Origin: Acidobacteria bacterium 13_2_20CM_57_17
GTDB taxonomy: Bacteria; Acidobacteriota; Terriglobia; Acidiferrales; UBA7541
Assembly: GCA_001914785.1 (NCBI GenBank)
Contig: MNDE01000080.1
Coordinates: 1 to 51,740, forward strand
Direction: 5' to 3'
DNA: 51,740 nt
Shown: piece after piece, positions 7,759 through 17,240 of the stretch
Position numbering within the stretch: position 1 is the first letter of the stretch
How the letters are laid out: every line of letters starts with the position of its first letter
The notes under the pieces: model-generated
What the model saw: the letters and a program-made list of their open reading frames with translations, nothing else
Databases searched by the model: none
What the model was told of the DNA's origin: nothing
Translations under genes and position numbers: made by a program

Positions 7759-7939
7759 CCCACAGCTACCGAAGGCAGCCACTTCGAGAGGATTCACATC
7801 CTCCGGGATCCGCGTTACGCCACATCTGAGCGATGATCTCTTGACCGCGGGTCCAAGCCCGATGATATCTTCGGCCTGAAGCTCGCTATAGCGGTGAAAG
7901 GTCTACGCTAACGATCACTCCATGCTATAGGCTGGGACT

Positions 7940-10399
7940 GTGACGCAAGACAAAAAACCAATCCGCAAATTCCGCTGGGAAATTCTGATCGAAAGTCTCT
8001 TCCGCGATTTTCGGTTCGCCCTTCGCGGCCTCGGAAGAGATCGCCGCCTTGCTCTGGCCGCCATTTTCGCGCTCTCGCTAGGGATCGGCACGATGACCGT
8101 GATTTTTGGCGTTGTTCACAGCCTAATGTTCGATCCCTTCCCGTATAGAGACTCCAATCGCCTGGTAAGATTTACCGTCGAGAATTTAACCAAATCCCAG
8201 GGAATCACCCATCGTGATTTTTACTTTCCCCAAGAATTCCTCGCTCTTCGGCAACAAAACCGTGTGTTCGAAGATATCGTTGGATACGATCCGAGTTCGT
8301 TCTTCTATGACGACGGTAAGGGAACTCGTCAGCTTGTTGGTGCCTTTGTGACCACCAATACTTTCGAATTTTATGGTGTGCCGCCGCTCCTGGGTCGCGG
8401 GATTACGCCGGATGATGGGCAGTCCGCTGCCGCGGCGGTGTTTGTAATGAACTACAAGATGTGGCAGAAAGAATTCGAGGGCGACCCGAAGATCCTCGGG
8501 GCCACTTTTGTTATCAATGACGAGCCGAGGACGCTGGTCGGCATCATGCCAAGTAGATTCGACATTTACAACGTCAGCATCTGGTTGCCAGGAAGCCCAA
8601 ACGCAACTGGCTCCCTGAGGCTCGTAGGGCGGCTCAAACCGGGTGTGCCCTTACGGGCGGCCGCGGCAGACCTAGAGGTAATTGTTCACCATTTCTTGCC
8701 AGACGAACCGCGACCCACAGTGTCGGTCCAGACTCTTATCGATGGCGCTTTGGGAGATTTTAAGAAGATGCTCTACGCGTTGCTCATGGCGGTCTTGATG
8801 TTGCTCTTGATTGCGTGCAGCAATGTGGCAAACCTGCTATTGGCCCGGGCGACGGCCCGTCGAGGGGAGATCGCGATCCGTACCGCACTGGGAGCAAGCC
8901 GGATACGGCTGATACGGCAGCTCTTGGTAGAAAGCCTTCTGCTATCCATAGCGGCTTGTGTCGCTGGCTGCGCATTTGCTTATTTCGGCTTGAAAGGAGT
9001 CGGGGCGATTATTCCGCCAGACAAGATCCCGCGGGAGGCGGTGATCGGATTGAACATATCGGTCTTGGCGTTTGCCATGGGTGTCGCCGTGCTGACAACA
9101 TTGCTCTGCGGTGTTGCGCCAGCGTTCCATGCGGTGGGCGGCGACTTGCAGCAGAGTCTGGCGAGCGGTGCCAAGGGCGGTAGTGGAAGCTTCCGTCGCG
9201 GGAAGTTTCGCGCCGGGCTGGTGATTGCCGAAGTGGCGCTCTCGATCATACTTCTGATCGGCGGCGGCTTGATGATGCGTAGCCTTTTTGCATTGGCGTA
9301 CGTTGAGCTGCCCTACAATCCAGCGAATATCCTATATGTTCGCCTGTCCTTCCCTCGAAAGATCTATTACGCCAGCCCAGATAAGAAGCCAGACTTTTTC
9401 AAGCAGGTACTGCCCCGCATAAAGGCGTTGCCGGGCGTAATCTCCGTTAGCGAGACTTGGCAACTCCCCCCGAATGCATGGCTACAAGGCACCGATGTCG
9501 CAATACTTGGAAGGCCAGATGCTAAATTGGAGGCCCATTTGGAACTCTGCACAGAGGGATACTTCCAGACCCTTGGGCTGCCATTGCTAAGGGGCAGATT
9601 GTTATCGCAAAGTGATGTTGATTCGGCACGGCCTGTGGCCGTGGTCAACCAAACCTTGGCTCACCAATTCTTTGGCAACCAAGACCCGATCAGCCAAAAG
9701 ATCAAGTTCCAAGTTTTTGATCGGACGTTCTTAGATGCTCCACACAACACTTACTTTGACATCATTGGGGTTGTTCCGGACTTCCAACGTCGCCCGGGAG
9801 GCACGAGATACTCGGTTGGGCCGGAGGCATTCGTCCCCAGCAGCGTCGCAGGATTTGGCAACCCACTCTCCATCGTGGCGAGAACTGCGGTAGATCCTTA
9901 CTCTCTGCTCAAGAACGTTTACCAGGAAATTTGGGCGGTGGATCCTCATGTCACCTTTAGTGCGTCTGGATCGATCAAGGACCTTCTTAGAGAGGAAAAT
10001 CAGGTCCCTCTGTTCGATAGCATTACACTCAGCTCATTCGCGGGGATCGGATTGTTGCTAGTCGTCATTGGGATATTCAGCGTGATGACCTACACGGTGT
10101 CGCTGCAGACAAGTGAGATCGGAATTCGCATGGCGCTCGGCGCACAGCAGAGCGCCATCTTGGGGATGGTGCTCCGCAAGGGCCTGGGCCTAATTGTTGC
10201 AGGCACGTTCATCGGCTTGTTCGTAAGCTTCGGGCTTACGCGCTATCTAGCGAGCCAACTCTGGGGTATTTCGGCGACTGATCCATGGACATTCGCAGCA
10301 GTGGTGACGCTCATTATTCTCGTCGGCTTCGCCGCTTGCCTGCTCCCCGCCCGCCGCGCCACGCAGGTTGACCCGCTTATCTCCCTCCGCTACGAATGA
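7940..10399 (+). CDS. ADOP-family ABC transporter permease (MacB/FtsX-like)
   Basis: 819 residues from a GTG start; an in-frame ATG 18 bases upstream runs straight into a stop. The N-terminus FRDFRFALRGLGRDRRLALA is the family's entry segment, then a TM helix (about 36-58), a periplasmic MacB-like core domain, a FtsX block (TMs near 278-300, 332-355, 375-398), a second MacB core and a C-terminal FtsX block (TMs near 695-720, 745-770, 785-810, ending PARRATQVDPLISLRYE). This is the acidobacterial duplicated orphan permease layout. No ATPase gene is near, which is normal for the family and explains 'orphan'. Substrate unknown; family relatives move proteins, peptides or drugs across the envelope. 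Confidence 0.92.
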   Translation: MTQDKKPIRKFRWEILIESLFRDFRFALRGLGRDRRLALAAIFALSLGIGTMTVIFGVVHSLMFDPFPYRDSNRLVRFTVENLTKSQGITHRDFYFPQEFLALRQQNRVFEDIVGYDPSSFFYDDGKGTRQLVGAFVTTNTFEFYGVPPLLGRGITPDDGQSAAAAVFVMNYKMWQKEFEGDPKILGATFVINDEPRTLVGIMPSRFDIYNVSIWLPGSPNATGSLRLVGRLKPGVPLRAAAADLEVIVHHFLPDEPRPTVSVQTLIDGALGDFKKMLYALLMAVLMLLLIACSNVANLLLARATARRGEIAIRTALGASRIRLIRQLLVESLLLSIAACVAGCAFAYFGLKGVGAIIPPDKIPREAVIGLNISVLAFAMGVAVLTTLLCGVAPAFHAVGGDLQQSLASGAKGGSGSFRRGKFRAGLVIAEVALSIILLIGGGLMMRSLFALAYVELPYNPANILYVRLSFPRKIYYASPDKKPDFFKQVLPRIKALPGVISVSETWQLPPNAWLQGTDVAILGRPDAKLEAHLELCTEGYFQTLGLPLLRGRLLSQSDVDSARPVAVVNQTLAHQFFGNQDPISQKIKFQVFDRTFLDAPHNTYFDIIGVVPDFQRRPGGTRYSVGPEAFVPSSVAGFGNPLSIVARTAVDPYSLLKNVYQEIWAVDPHVTFSASGSIKDLLREENQVPLFDSITLSSFAGIGLLLVVIGIFSVMTYTVSLQTSEIGIRMALGAQQSAILGMVLRKGLGLIVAGTFIGLFVSFGLTRYLASQLWGISATDPWTFAAVVTLIILVGFAACLLPARRATQVDPLISLRYE

Positions 10400-10961
10400 T
10401 TATTCTTGACTGTGAGGGCGAATTCCACGAGTGCTGCATCTAACCTCCACTCTGCCCTGCGGTTCAAAATCGGCTTCAGAAACGTGCACCCACGGAAATG
10501 GCCGAAACGCTCAGGGTTCGAGCTAGTACAAATCGACGCAACAGGATGCTTGTCACGAATTGCCGGTCAGGAACGAGGAACGTGCAGTTCTGAAAGTGCG
10601 GGTCGTCTACTCCGGAGCTTTCACATCATCGTGTTCTTGCTCGGTTATGTTGTGTTCCTCTCTTCCAAGACGCAGCCCCACAGTGACGGAAACGGATGGT
10701 CGCCACATAAATCGGAACACAACCTAACTAGGACGAATTCAGTGCGTTTTTGCGCGCCAATACAAATCTCTCGGACGCCGGAAAAGCGGTAGCAAGCTCC
10801 CTCACTCCACATTTAGGGCCCTAAGCCCTTTGTTGAGTGTAGCTTCCATGGTGGAAGGCATTCGACACGGCTTCTGGAGGTGCGCAACTTCTTCGCCGGA
10901 TCAGGGTTATTCTATCGGTGACCCTTATTTTGCCCATGATACGGCACGGCAGGAGAGTGTT
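10400..10961 (+). other. Intergenic region without a supported gene
   Basis: A 128-codon frame at 10406-10792 has no recognisable motif, starts next to the previous stop and has composition unlike the neighbours; I do not call it. A perfect 12-bp palindrome TTAGGGCCCTAA lies at 10813-10824, about 140 bases before the DUF1800 start, and could be an operator or a transcript hairpin. Confidence 0.4.
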
Positions 10962-12998
10962 ATGAGGCTGCAAGAGTCCCCCGCCTCGCCAGTGAGTCAA
11001 CGAATCCCTGCGATTTCCGCGACACCAAGGTCATTTCTCGCCGTCATTCTCTCTTTCGCTTGCGTTTTGTCGCTCGGTATCGAATTGCCTGCCAGCGCTG
11101 CGAATCCTGCGTCGGCGAAAGATAAGAAACCCAAGAACGATCCCACGCTCAAAGGGCTGCCGATTACGGAACTCAGCCCTGACGAAGCGATTCTGCACGC
11201 GCTGAACCGCCTGGCCTACGGTCCGCGTCCCGGCGACATCGAGCGTGTCCGCCAGATGGGCCTCGCCAAGTGGATCGAGCATCAACTCAATCCCAATTCC
11301 ATCGATGACCGCGCGCTGGATGCGCGCCTCGCGGACTATCCGACGCTGCGGATGTCCACGGCGAAACTGATTGATGAATATCCGCAACCCAAACAAGCGG
11401 AGAAGCAAGCCGAGAAGCGCGCCCAGGCACAAGCGCAGCAAGAGCAGCGCCGAAGCGATGCAGCCGCGGAGACGGCTGCGCGAGACATGCAGGCGCCGCA
11501 GGGACAAACCAAAGGCGGAGGGGAAACAGAAGCTCCTCAGCAAAACGCTACGACTGCAAAACAGGAAACGAGCGATGCGCCGGCGCCAATGAAGCAGGAG
11601 CAACCCGAAGGAAATACCGCGACGAAAGGTGTAGGCAAGCGCGACGTTCTAGGAGGCACCGACCCCAACAATGTTCCGCGCGCGATTGCCGACGACAGCA
11701 AGCGGCCGCAACGCGTGGTGGCCGAACTGGGGATGACCAAAGTAACGCGCGCGATTTACAGCGAGCGGCAGCTTCAGCAGGTGATGGACGATTTTTGGTT
11801 TAACCACTTCAACGTGTTCGCAGGCAAAGGTGAAGATCGCTATTACCTGACTTCGTATGAACGCGACGTGATCCAGCCGCACGCCTTCGGAAAATTCAAG
11901 GATTTGGTGGCTGCCACGGCCAAGAGCCCGGCGATGCTTTTTTACCTGGACAATTTTTTGAGCGCCGATCCGCGTGCCGCGCAGCGGCAAGCGGCCGAGC
12001 GCGCGGCGCGCCAACAGTGGCGCCGCGGAAGATTCGGCTGGCTCTCGCCCCCGCGTCCAGTGGGCAATCCACAAGCAAAGAAAAATGAGCGCGGGTTGAA
12101 CGAAAATTACGGACGCGAGCTGATGGAATTGCACACGCTTGGCGTCGACGGCGGATATACGCAGAAAGACGTCACGGAAGTAGCGCGCTGCTTCACGGGC
12201 TGGACGATTGATAAGCCCAGGCAATACGCGGACTTCAAGTTTGATGACCGGCTGCACGATCCCGACGCGAAGTACGTGCTGGGGAAAAAGATTCATGCGG
12301 GCGGGATGAAGGATGGCGAGCAGGTCATCGACCTGCTTGCGCATCACCCGAGTACGGCAAAGTTTATTTCCACAAAGCTGGCGCGCCGTTTTGTTTCGGA
12401 CAATCCACCGCCGGCGTTGATCAATCGTATGGCGGAGACTTTTCAATCGAGCGATGGCGACATCAAAGCAGTGCTGCACACGATGATTTGGTCGCCGGAA
12501 TTCTGGTCGCGAGAATCGTACCGCGCGAAAATCAAGACGCCTTTTGAATTGGTGGTTTCGGCGGTGCGCGCGCTGGGCACGGACGTGGACACGCCCATGC
12601 CGCTGGTGCAGTGGGTCGGGCGAATCGGCGAGCCACTGTATCAATGCCAGCCGCCGACAGGTTATTCCGACAAGGCGGAAACGTGGGTGAACACTGGCGC
12701 GCTTTTGAACCGGCTGAACTATGCTCTGGCACTTGCCGGCAACAAGATGCGAGGAGCGCGCACAGACGTGGCGTCGTTGCTCGGCGTGGACTCATCGGCC
12801 GATCCGAAAGCGGCATTGGACCGCGCAGTGCAAGTTTTTCTTGGCGGGCAAGCAGGGCCGACGACTGTCGAGACGCTTGAGAAGCAGCTTGATAACCCGC
12901 AAGTTCTGCAGGCGAAGCTCGACGATGCGCGCAAGCAGGTGGATCTCGGAGTCGTCGCGGGGTTGGTGCTGGGCGCGCCGGAATTTCAAAGGCGCTAG
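10962..12998 (+). CDS. DUF1800 family exported protein
   Basis: 678 residues from ATG 10962, chosen because AGGAGAG precedes it and a signal peptide (hydrophobic FLAVILSFACVLSL, cleavage near ASA) follows; a frame upstream to 10830 is unlikely to be translated. The DUF1800 core begins with DEAILHALNRLAYGPRPGDI and continues after a Gln/Ala/Lys-rich low-complexity insert (about 140-210) with QVMDDFWFNHFNVFAGKG, LNENYGRELMELHTLGVDGG and VARCFTGWTI, all family hallmarks. It is 15 bases ahead of a DUF1501 gene, the standard pairing in Acidobacteria, Planctomycetes and Proteobacteria. Function is not established. Confidence 0.93.
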   Translation: MRLQESPASPVSQRIPAISATPRSFLAVILSFACVLSLGIELPASAANPASAKDKKPKNDPTLKGLPITELSPDEAILHALNRLAYGPRPGDIERVRQMGLAKWIEHQLNPNSIDDRALDARLADYPTLRMSTAKLIDEYPQPKQAEKQAEKRAQAQAQQEQRRSDAAAETAARDMQAPQGQTKGGGETEAPQQNATTAKQETSDAPAPMKQEQPEGNTATKGVGKRDVLGGTDPNNVPRAIADDSKRPQRVVAELGMTKVTRAIYSERQLQQVMDDFWFNHFNVFAGKGEDRYYLTSYERDVIQPHAFGKFKDLVAATAKSPAMLFYLDNFLSADPRAAQRQAAERAARQQWRRGRFGWLSPPRPVGNPQAKKNERGLNENYGRELMELHTLGVDGGYTQKDVTEVARCFTGWTIDKPRQYADFKFDDRLHDPDAKYVLGKKIHAGGMKDGEQVIDLLAHHPSTAKFISTKLARRFVSDNPPPALINRMAETFQSSDGDIKAVLHTMIWSPEFWSRESYRAKIKTPFELVVSAVRALGTDVDTPMPLVQWVGRIGEPLYQCQPPTGYSDKAETWVNTGALLNRLNYALALAGNKMRGARTDVASLLGVDSSADPKAALDRAVQVFLGGQAGPTTVETLEKQLDNPQVLQAKLDDARKQVDLGVVAGLVLGAPEFQRR

Positions 12999-13013
12999 GC
13001 TGGAGAGGTCGCA

Positions 13014-14345
13014 ATGAGTTACCAATGTTGCGAAGGCGTACGCGGTCTAAAATTTTCGCGGCGGTATTTTTTGAAGCAGGGCGGCGTGGCCATGGTCGGG
13101 CTCAGCGCGATGCCCGCGTTTTTGCAGCGCGCCGTCGCGGCGACGCCGATGCCGAACAAGAAGCAGCTTGTCGTGCTGTTTCAGCGCGGAGCGGCAGACG
13201 GCTTGAACATCGTTGTGCCTTTCGGCGAAACAAACTATTACCGCATGCGTCCGACGATTGCGATTCCGCAGCCCAAGCGTGGCGCCCGGGGTTCGGGGTT
13301 TGTACTTGCAAACCCTGAGTTGAATGGTGATGCCGCGATCGATCTGGACGGATTTTTCGGATTGCACCCGAGCCTTGCTCCGCTCGAGCCGCTCTTTCAC
13401 AAGAACCAGCTTGCGATCGTGCACGCCGCCGGTTCGCCCGATCCGACGCGTTCGCACTTTGACGCGCAAGACTTCATGGAATCGGGCACGCCAGGACTAA
13501 AATCAACCGAAGACGGCTGGCTGAACCGCGCGCTGGAGACTGTCCCTGAAGAAGATGCTTCGCCGTTCCGCGCGGTGGCGATGGGGTCGAACCTTCCGCG
13601 CATGTTGCACGGAGGAGCGCCAGCAATCGCGTTGCCCGACCTAAAACAATTTAGAGTGATGGCGCAGGCTCCGGGAACGGGCCAGATTGTCGAAGGCGGC
13701 TTTGAAGCGATGTACTCGCAGACGGTCGACCACGCTTTGCACGGCACCGGCACGGAAACGTTTGAAGCCATCGATCTTCTGCGCAAAGCCGATCCGGCAA
13801 AATATCAGCCGGAAAACGGAGCGCAGTATCCGACCAGCCGGCTTGGCCAAAGTTTGCAGCAGATCGGACAACTGCTCAAGGCGAACATCGGCGTCGAAGT
13901 TCTTTTCGTCGATTGCGGCGGCTGGGACAATCACGTGAACGAAGGCGGCGTGCAGGGCCAGCTTTCCAATTTGCTGAAGGACCTCGGACAGGGCCTCGCG
14001 GCGTTTCATCAGGATATGGGCGACCGCATGGAAAATATTGTCTTCGTGACCATGAGTGAGTTCGGCCGCACCGCCAAGGAAAATGGCAATCGCGGAACCG
14101 ATCACGGCCACGCGAATTGCATGTTTGTGATGGGCGGCGATGTGAAGGGCGGCCAGGTTTACGGCAGATGGCCTGGCTTGAACGACCATCAGCTGAACGA
14201 AGGCCGCGACCTCGCGCTCACCACGGACTTCCGCTCCGTCATCGGAGAAGTTCTGACCAAACACATCGGCGTCGCCGACCTTAAGCCGGTTTTCCCCGGC
14301 TTCGACAACAATCCTCACAAATTCCCTGGGCTGATCAAAGTTTGA
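13014..14345 (+). CDS. DUF1501 family Tat-exported protein
   Basis: 443 residues from an ATG with GGAGAGG seven bases upstream. The N-terminus carries a textbook twin-arginine signal (FSRRYFLKQGG, hydrophobic stretch, AVAA). The DUF1501 body shows VVLFQRGAADGLNIVVP near residue 55, an alkaline-phosphatase-like fold feature VDCGGWDNHVNEGG near 302 and MSEFGRTAKENGNRGTDHGH near 345. Some family members are sulfatase/phosphatase-like, but no activity is proven for this pair. It is translationally close to the DUF1800 gene and very likely works with it. Confidence 0.93.
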   Translation: MSYQCCEGVRGLKFSRRYFLKQGGVAMVGLSAMPAFLQRAVAATPMPNKKQLVVLFQRGAADGLNIVVPFGETNYYRMRPTIAIPQPKRGARGSGFVLANPELNGDAAIDLDGFFGLHPSLAPLEPLFHKNQLAIVHAAGSPDPTRSHFDAQDFMESGTPGLKSTEDGWLNRALETVPEEDASPFRAVAMGSNLPRMLHGGAPAIALPDLKQFRVMAQAPGTGQIVEGGFEAMYSQTVDHALHGTGTETFEAIDLLRKADPAKYQPENGAQYPTSRLGQSLQQIGQLLKANIGVEVLFVDCGGWDNHVNEGGVQGQLSNLLKDLGQGLAAFHQDMGDRMENIVFVTMSEFGRTAKENGNRGTDHGHANCMFVMGGDVKGGQVYGRWPGLNDHQLNEGRDLALTTDFRSVIGEVLTKHIGVADLKPVFPGFDNNPHKFPGLIKV

Positions 14346-14398
14346 TCTGCATTCCCGCGACTCTGTGCTCTTTCGTTGCCAGTCGGAAAGAGAAGGAT

Positions 14399-14521
14399 TT
14401 AACACAGAGGCCACAGAGGGAAGAGGGCACAGAGCTCACAGAGAAGAATAAGGACGCAAGGACAATGGAGCGCGGACAGCCTGGCGGTGAGAGCGCAGGG
14501 AAGAACGAATTAGTCCTCTCA
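14399..14521 (+). repeat. CACAGAG-rich repeat, copy A
   Basis: Starts AACACAGAGGCCACAGAGGG (14401) and ends GCAGGGAAGAACGAATTAGTCC. It matches 14969-15086 in the same orientation over its head and tail. This repeat type is widespread next to GxxExxY genes. Confidence 0.75.
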
Positions 14522-14571
14522 GTGCCCTCCGTGCTCTTAGCTCTGTGTTCTCAGTGTTAAATTTCTTCTTC
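14514..14571 (-). repeat. CACAGAG-rich repeat, inverted copy B
   Basis: Reads on the minus strand as AAGAAGAAATTTAACACTGA followed by GAACACAGAGCTAAGAGCAC. It directly precedes the 3' end of the GxxExxY gene, so that copies A and B form a large imperfect inverted repeat. Confidence 0.65.
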
Positions 14572-14584
14572 CGTTTGCATTGCG

Positions 14585-14956
14585 TTAAATGATGTATCGT
14601 TTGATCCCATCTTTCAGTACCGTTACGTTGAAATTGATGAGAAGCCCAAGGCGACATCCTGAGAGCTGTATATAAGTCAGGATGATGGCCTCGTGGATAG
14701 GCGCAAACGCTTCAATAGACTTGAGTTCGACCACGATCCTTGACTCGACCAGGAGATCGATTCGATATCCGCACTCAAGTTTCACGTCTTTGTAAACCAC
14801 CGGTATAGGTTTCTGCCTCTCTACCTTCAAGTTCCGCAATTCTAGTTCTCGCGATAGACACTCTTCGTAAGCAGATTCCAGCAAGCCAGGTCCAAGCAGG
14901 CGATGAACTTCAATCGCTGCCCCGATGATTTGATGCGTGATGTCATTGTCGTTCAT
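14585..14956 (-). CDS. GxxExxY protein
   Basis: 123 residues with the name-giving motif in LLGPGLLESAYEECLSREL (about residues 21-39), followed by the family's PIPVVYKDVKLECGYRIDLLVE and VELKSIEAF. The D-(x)n-ExK spacing of GYRIDLLVE...VVELKS resembles a PD-(D/E)xK nuclease core, but no activity is established for the family. It is bracketed by CACAGAG repeats: copies A and C run in the same direction on either side and an inverted copy B touches its end. Such bracketing suggests the gene moves or is kept together with the repeats. Start at ATG 14956. Confidence 0.88.
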   Translation of the reverse strand: MNDNDITHQIIGAAIEVHRLLGPGLLESAYEECLSRELELRNLKVERQKPIPVVYKDVKLECGYRIDLLVESRIVVELKSIEAFAPIHEAIILTYIQLSGCRLGLLINFNVTVLKDGIKRYII

Positions 14957-14968
14957 ACAGAGAAGAAT

Positions 14969-15086
14969 CTAACACAGAGAACACAGAGGGAAGAGGCACA
15001 GAGTTCACAGAGAAGATAAAGATACAAAGAGAACAAAGTCCGCCCTGACGAACGGGGAAGCACAGGGAAGAATTTAGTTAGTCCTC
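14969..15086 (+). repeat. CACAGAG-rich repeat, copy C
   Basis: AACACAGAGAACACAGAGGG from 14971, ending GCACAGGGAAGAATTTAGTT and then AGTCC; a direct copy of 14399-14521 placed just upstream of the GxxExxY start. Its tail overlaps the 3' end of the next minus-strand gene. Confidence 0.75.
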
Positions 15087-15317
15087 GGATTTTGCCAAAG
15101 ACTTGATTATGCTTGAGAGCTCCACCACCTCAATTCCTTCAGGGCAATCGTCCCAATTGTGCCGCCAGCAGACAATGACGTCGCAACCGCTTGCAGGATG
15201 GCCGTGGTCGCGGAAATTCCTGCTCTCAAATTCAAACTCGATGTGCACGCGCTGCCATCGTTCGGGAGCGATCTGCCGCATGGCTTCGCAGTCGGGAAAT
15301 CCCGTTTGAACCGACAT
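15078..15317 (-). CDS. Small conserved hypothetical protein
   Basis: 79 residues. The strongly patterned stretch RVHIEFEFESRNFRDHGHP followed by CDVIVCWRHNWDDCPEGIEVVEL looks like a genuine conserved family, with acidic and histidine residues spaced as in some nuclease folds (E...D-x-I-x-C-W); that reading is inference. The frame starts close to the conserved block, so an N-terminal part may be missing; I cannot find it upstream. The stop codon lies within the tail of CACAGAG copy C. No function assigned. Confidence 0.6.
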   Translation of the reverse strand: MSVQTGFPDCEAMRQIAPERWQRVHIEFEFESRNFRDHGHPASGCDVIVCWRHNWDDCPEGIEVVELSSIIKSLAKSED

Positions 15318-15537
15318 GGTGATCCGGGCACAATCACTGCGGTGACCAGGCGGACCGCATCTCCGGTTAGCCGACTTCCAAGTGAAGATCGCTAAACGCG
15401 GCCACGTTCAGGGGCCATTGGCTGGCGGGTCTGGGACCTACTTACTTCTGGGCACAGATTGAATTCTGGGGCACGCGTACAAAATCTCGACTATTTCATC
15501 ACTCGCGATTGCAAAAATCCTAGGGTTCGCGGGAAAT

Positions 15538-17085
15538 CTATTCTTGGTCCTCGCCGGACTCCTCGTCACCTTCGCTCTTGCCTCTGATAAAGCCCAGCGC
15601 TTTTTTCCAAGCCTGATCCGCAACTAGACGGCCGGTGGCTCTTCCCACGAGATCTGCAAGCTCGAAATGGATTCCGCCATATCGGCGGGATATTCCAGCC
15701 TGGTTCGCTGCCTCAGTAAAAGTACCCCAGGAAAGCGTGACTTCCTGTTTGGGCGTCAAACCCGGCTCGGTGTTGGAGCTTCCAGGGGCAAAGGTCACGG
15801 AATCGCCGAATTTGTCGCTGCGAGTAAAGAACCTAAGAACCTGGGCGCCCGCCGCGCTGAAAGTGCTATGACCAGAGATGTATTCAGGGAAAGGCGGCGT
15901 CGGAAAGGTGCTCATCTGATAGGGAATCCATAGCGATCCATCAAAAGTTTGTGTGCCTTGGAAAGGGCGCCAAGATTTGATCTGCTGACCGTGAAAGAGG
16001 TAGGGGATGCTTGCGATGGGACGTACGGAATCGAAACCGCGCTTTGCATCCCATGCGGCGATACCGGCGTCGAAGATGGCGTTGGTCAACGCAAAGAACA
16101 TCTTGGCGTCATCATCCACGGTGTGATGGTCGCGGCGTGAGACAAACTCGCCGAATAGGTCCCAGTGTCCGGGCGGAAGCTCCGTCCGCGGACCATTGGC
16201 CCAGTACTCGGCAATCATCTTCTGTTCGTCCGTGAGATTCGCGCTCAGCGTGATCAAATCTTTCGCTTGTTGCAGATATGTCTCGGAGCCGTACAAAGCT
16301 GGACCGAACTGGGCGACGAACGGGCGAAACTGATCAGGCGAGGTCATGGCGAAGGGGACTACGCGATACCACTGCGCTCCCACAAACGATTGAGTAATGA
16401 CGTGCGGCGTCGGCGCGGCCGCACCATCGTCGTAGGTCAGTCGCTGCCAATGGTTGGGATCCAGCACCAATGCGGGATTGACCGGCACTGTGCTCGCAGG
16501 ATTCACGGATACGTAGCCAGTCCAATCCGAATACGCCCCCGGGTGTAGGTCGCCGAGCTGGTTGGAACCGTCGGCATGGCGAAACGCGAGTACGGCGGCG
16601 CAAGCCACATTCCCAATCCCCGCCGGAGTGTCTGTATTGATGGTCAGATTGTTCGGATCGTAGCCCAAACTGGCCATCAGCGGATCAAAGACACTTGCTT
16701 TGTCGAGCGCAAAGAGGTCCACTAGCGCGCGATAGGCTGCAAAGCTGATAGCTTCATTCTTGTTGGCCAGCGTTCGTTCTCTCCTAGGTCGCCGCAGTTC
16801 ATCCCCAAACTGTGTGCCGACGGCCCTCTTGTCGTACGCCGCCCACGCGTCGAAGATGCAAGTGTGAACAATCGCCAGGGCCCGGGCCACCATCGGCGGA
16901 CCAAGGCGAGAATCGCGCACGCCTTGCAATGCCGCGGCGTTCCATCGCACGACGACGTTATCGCTCGCACGCGTTTGGCCCATTACGCCTAGCGGCCAAA
17001 TCAGAACACCGAGGGTAAGTAAGCATCGAAAGTATGAGGGGAGCTTAGATGTCGACGTGGACAGCATGGGTATGCTCGCGGCCAT
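15538..17085 (-). CDS. Vanadium-dependent haloperoxidase-type PAP2 superfamily protein
   Basis: 515 residues from ATG 17085, chosen because GGAGGAAG sits eight bases upstream (an ATG 21 bases earlier would overlap that ribosome site). A signal peptide precedes QTRASDNVVVRWN. The three-part vanadate/phosphate-binding signature is complete: KRGFDSVRP, PFPEYISGHSTFSAAG, and SRRYGGIHF (His about residue 473, the presumed vanadate ligand). Family members oxidise halides with hydrogen peroxide or act as acid phosphatases; residues seen here do not separate the two. The C-terminal tail is acidic (EGDEESGEDQE). It lies 155 bases downstream of the broken Tat-protein gene on the same strand, probably one transcript. 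Confidence 0.88.
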   Translation of the reverse strand: MAASIPMLSTSTSKLPSYFRCLLTLGVLIWPLGVMGQTRASDNVVVRWNAAALQGVRDSRLGPPMVARALAIVHTCIFDAWAAYDKRAVGTQFGDELRRPRRERTLANKNEAISFAAYRALVDLFALDKASVFDPLMASLGYDPNNLTINTDTPAGIGNVACAAVLAFRHADGSNQLGDLHPGAYSDWTGYVSVNPASTVPVNPALVLDPNHWQRLTYDDGAAAPTPHVITQSFVGAQWYRVVPFAMTSPDQFRPFVAQFGPALYGSETYLQQAKDLITLSANLTDEQKMIAEYWANGPRTELPPGHWDLFGEFVSRRDHHTVDDDAKMFFALTNAIFDAGIAAWDAKRGFDSVRPIASIPYLFHGQQIKSWRPFQGTQTFDGSLWIPYQMSTFPTPPFPEYISGHSTFSAAGAQVLRFFTRSDKFGDSVTFAPGSSNTEPGLTPKQEVTLSWGTFTEAANQAGISRRYGGIHFELADLVGRATGRLVADQAWKKALGFIRGKSEGDEESGEDQE

Positions 17086-17240
17086 CGGGACACTTCCTCC
17101 AGCCATCGTGGACCATCGAATCGATGCGAATCACCTATGCTCGCTTCGCATTGACAGCCCCACGGTGAGCGGGGTACCGATTCCCGCTCGCCGCGTCAGT
17201 CATACCGCCCGCCTCTCCGTGCGGGGGGATCTTCAGCACC

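Noticed and set aside
10406..10792. 128-codon open frame after the ADOP permease
   Set aside because: No recognisable domain, no ribosome site and unbiased composition; more likely intergenic.
11649..12644. 331-codon antisense frame within the DUF1800 gene
   Set aside because: Typical antisense shadow of a high-GC gene; the plus strand carries a recognised family.
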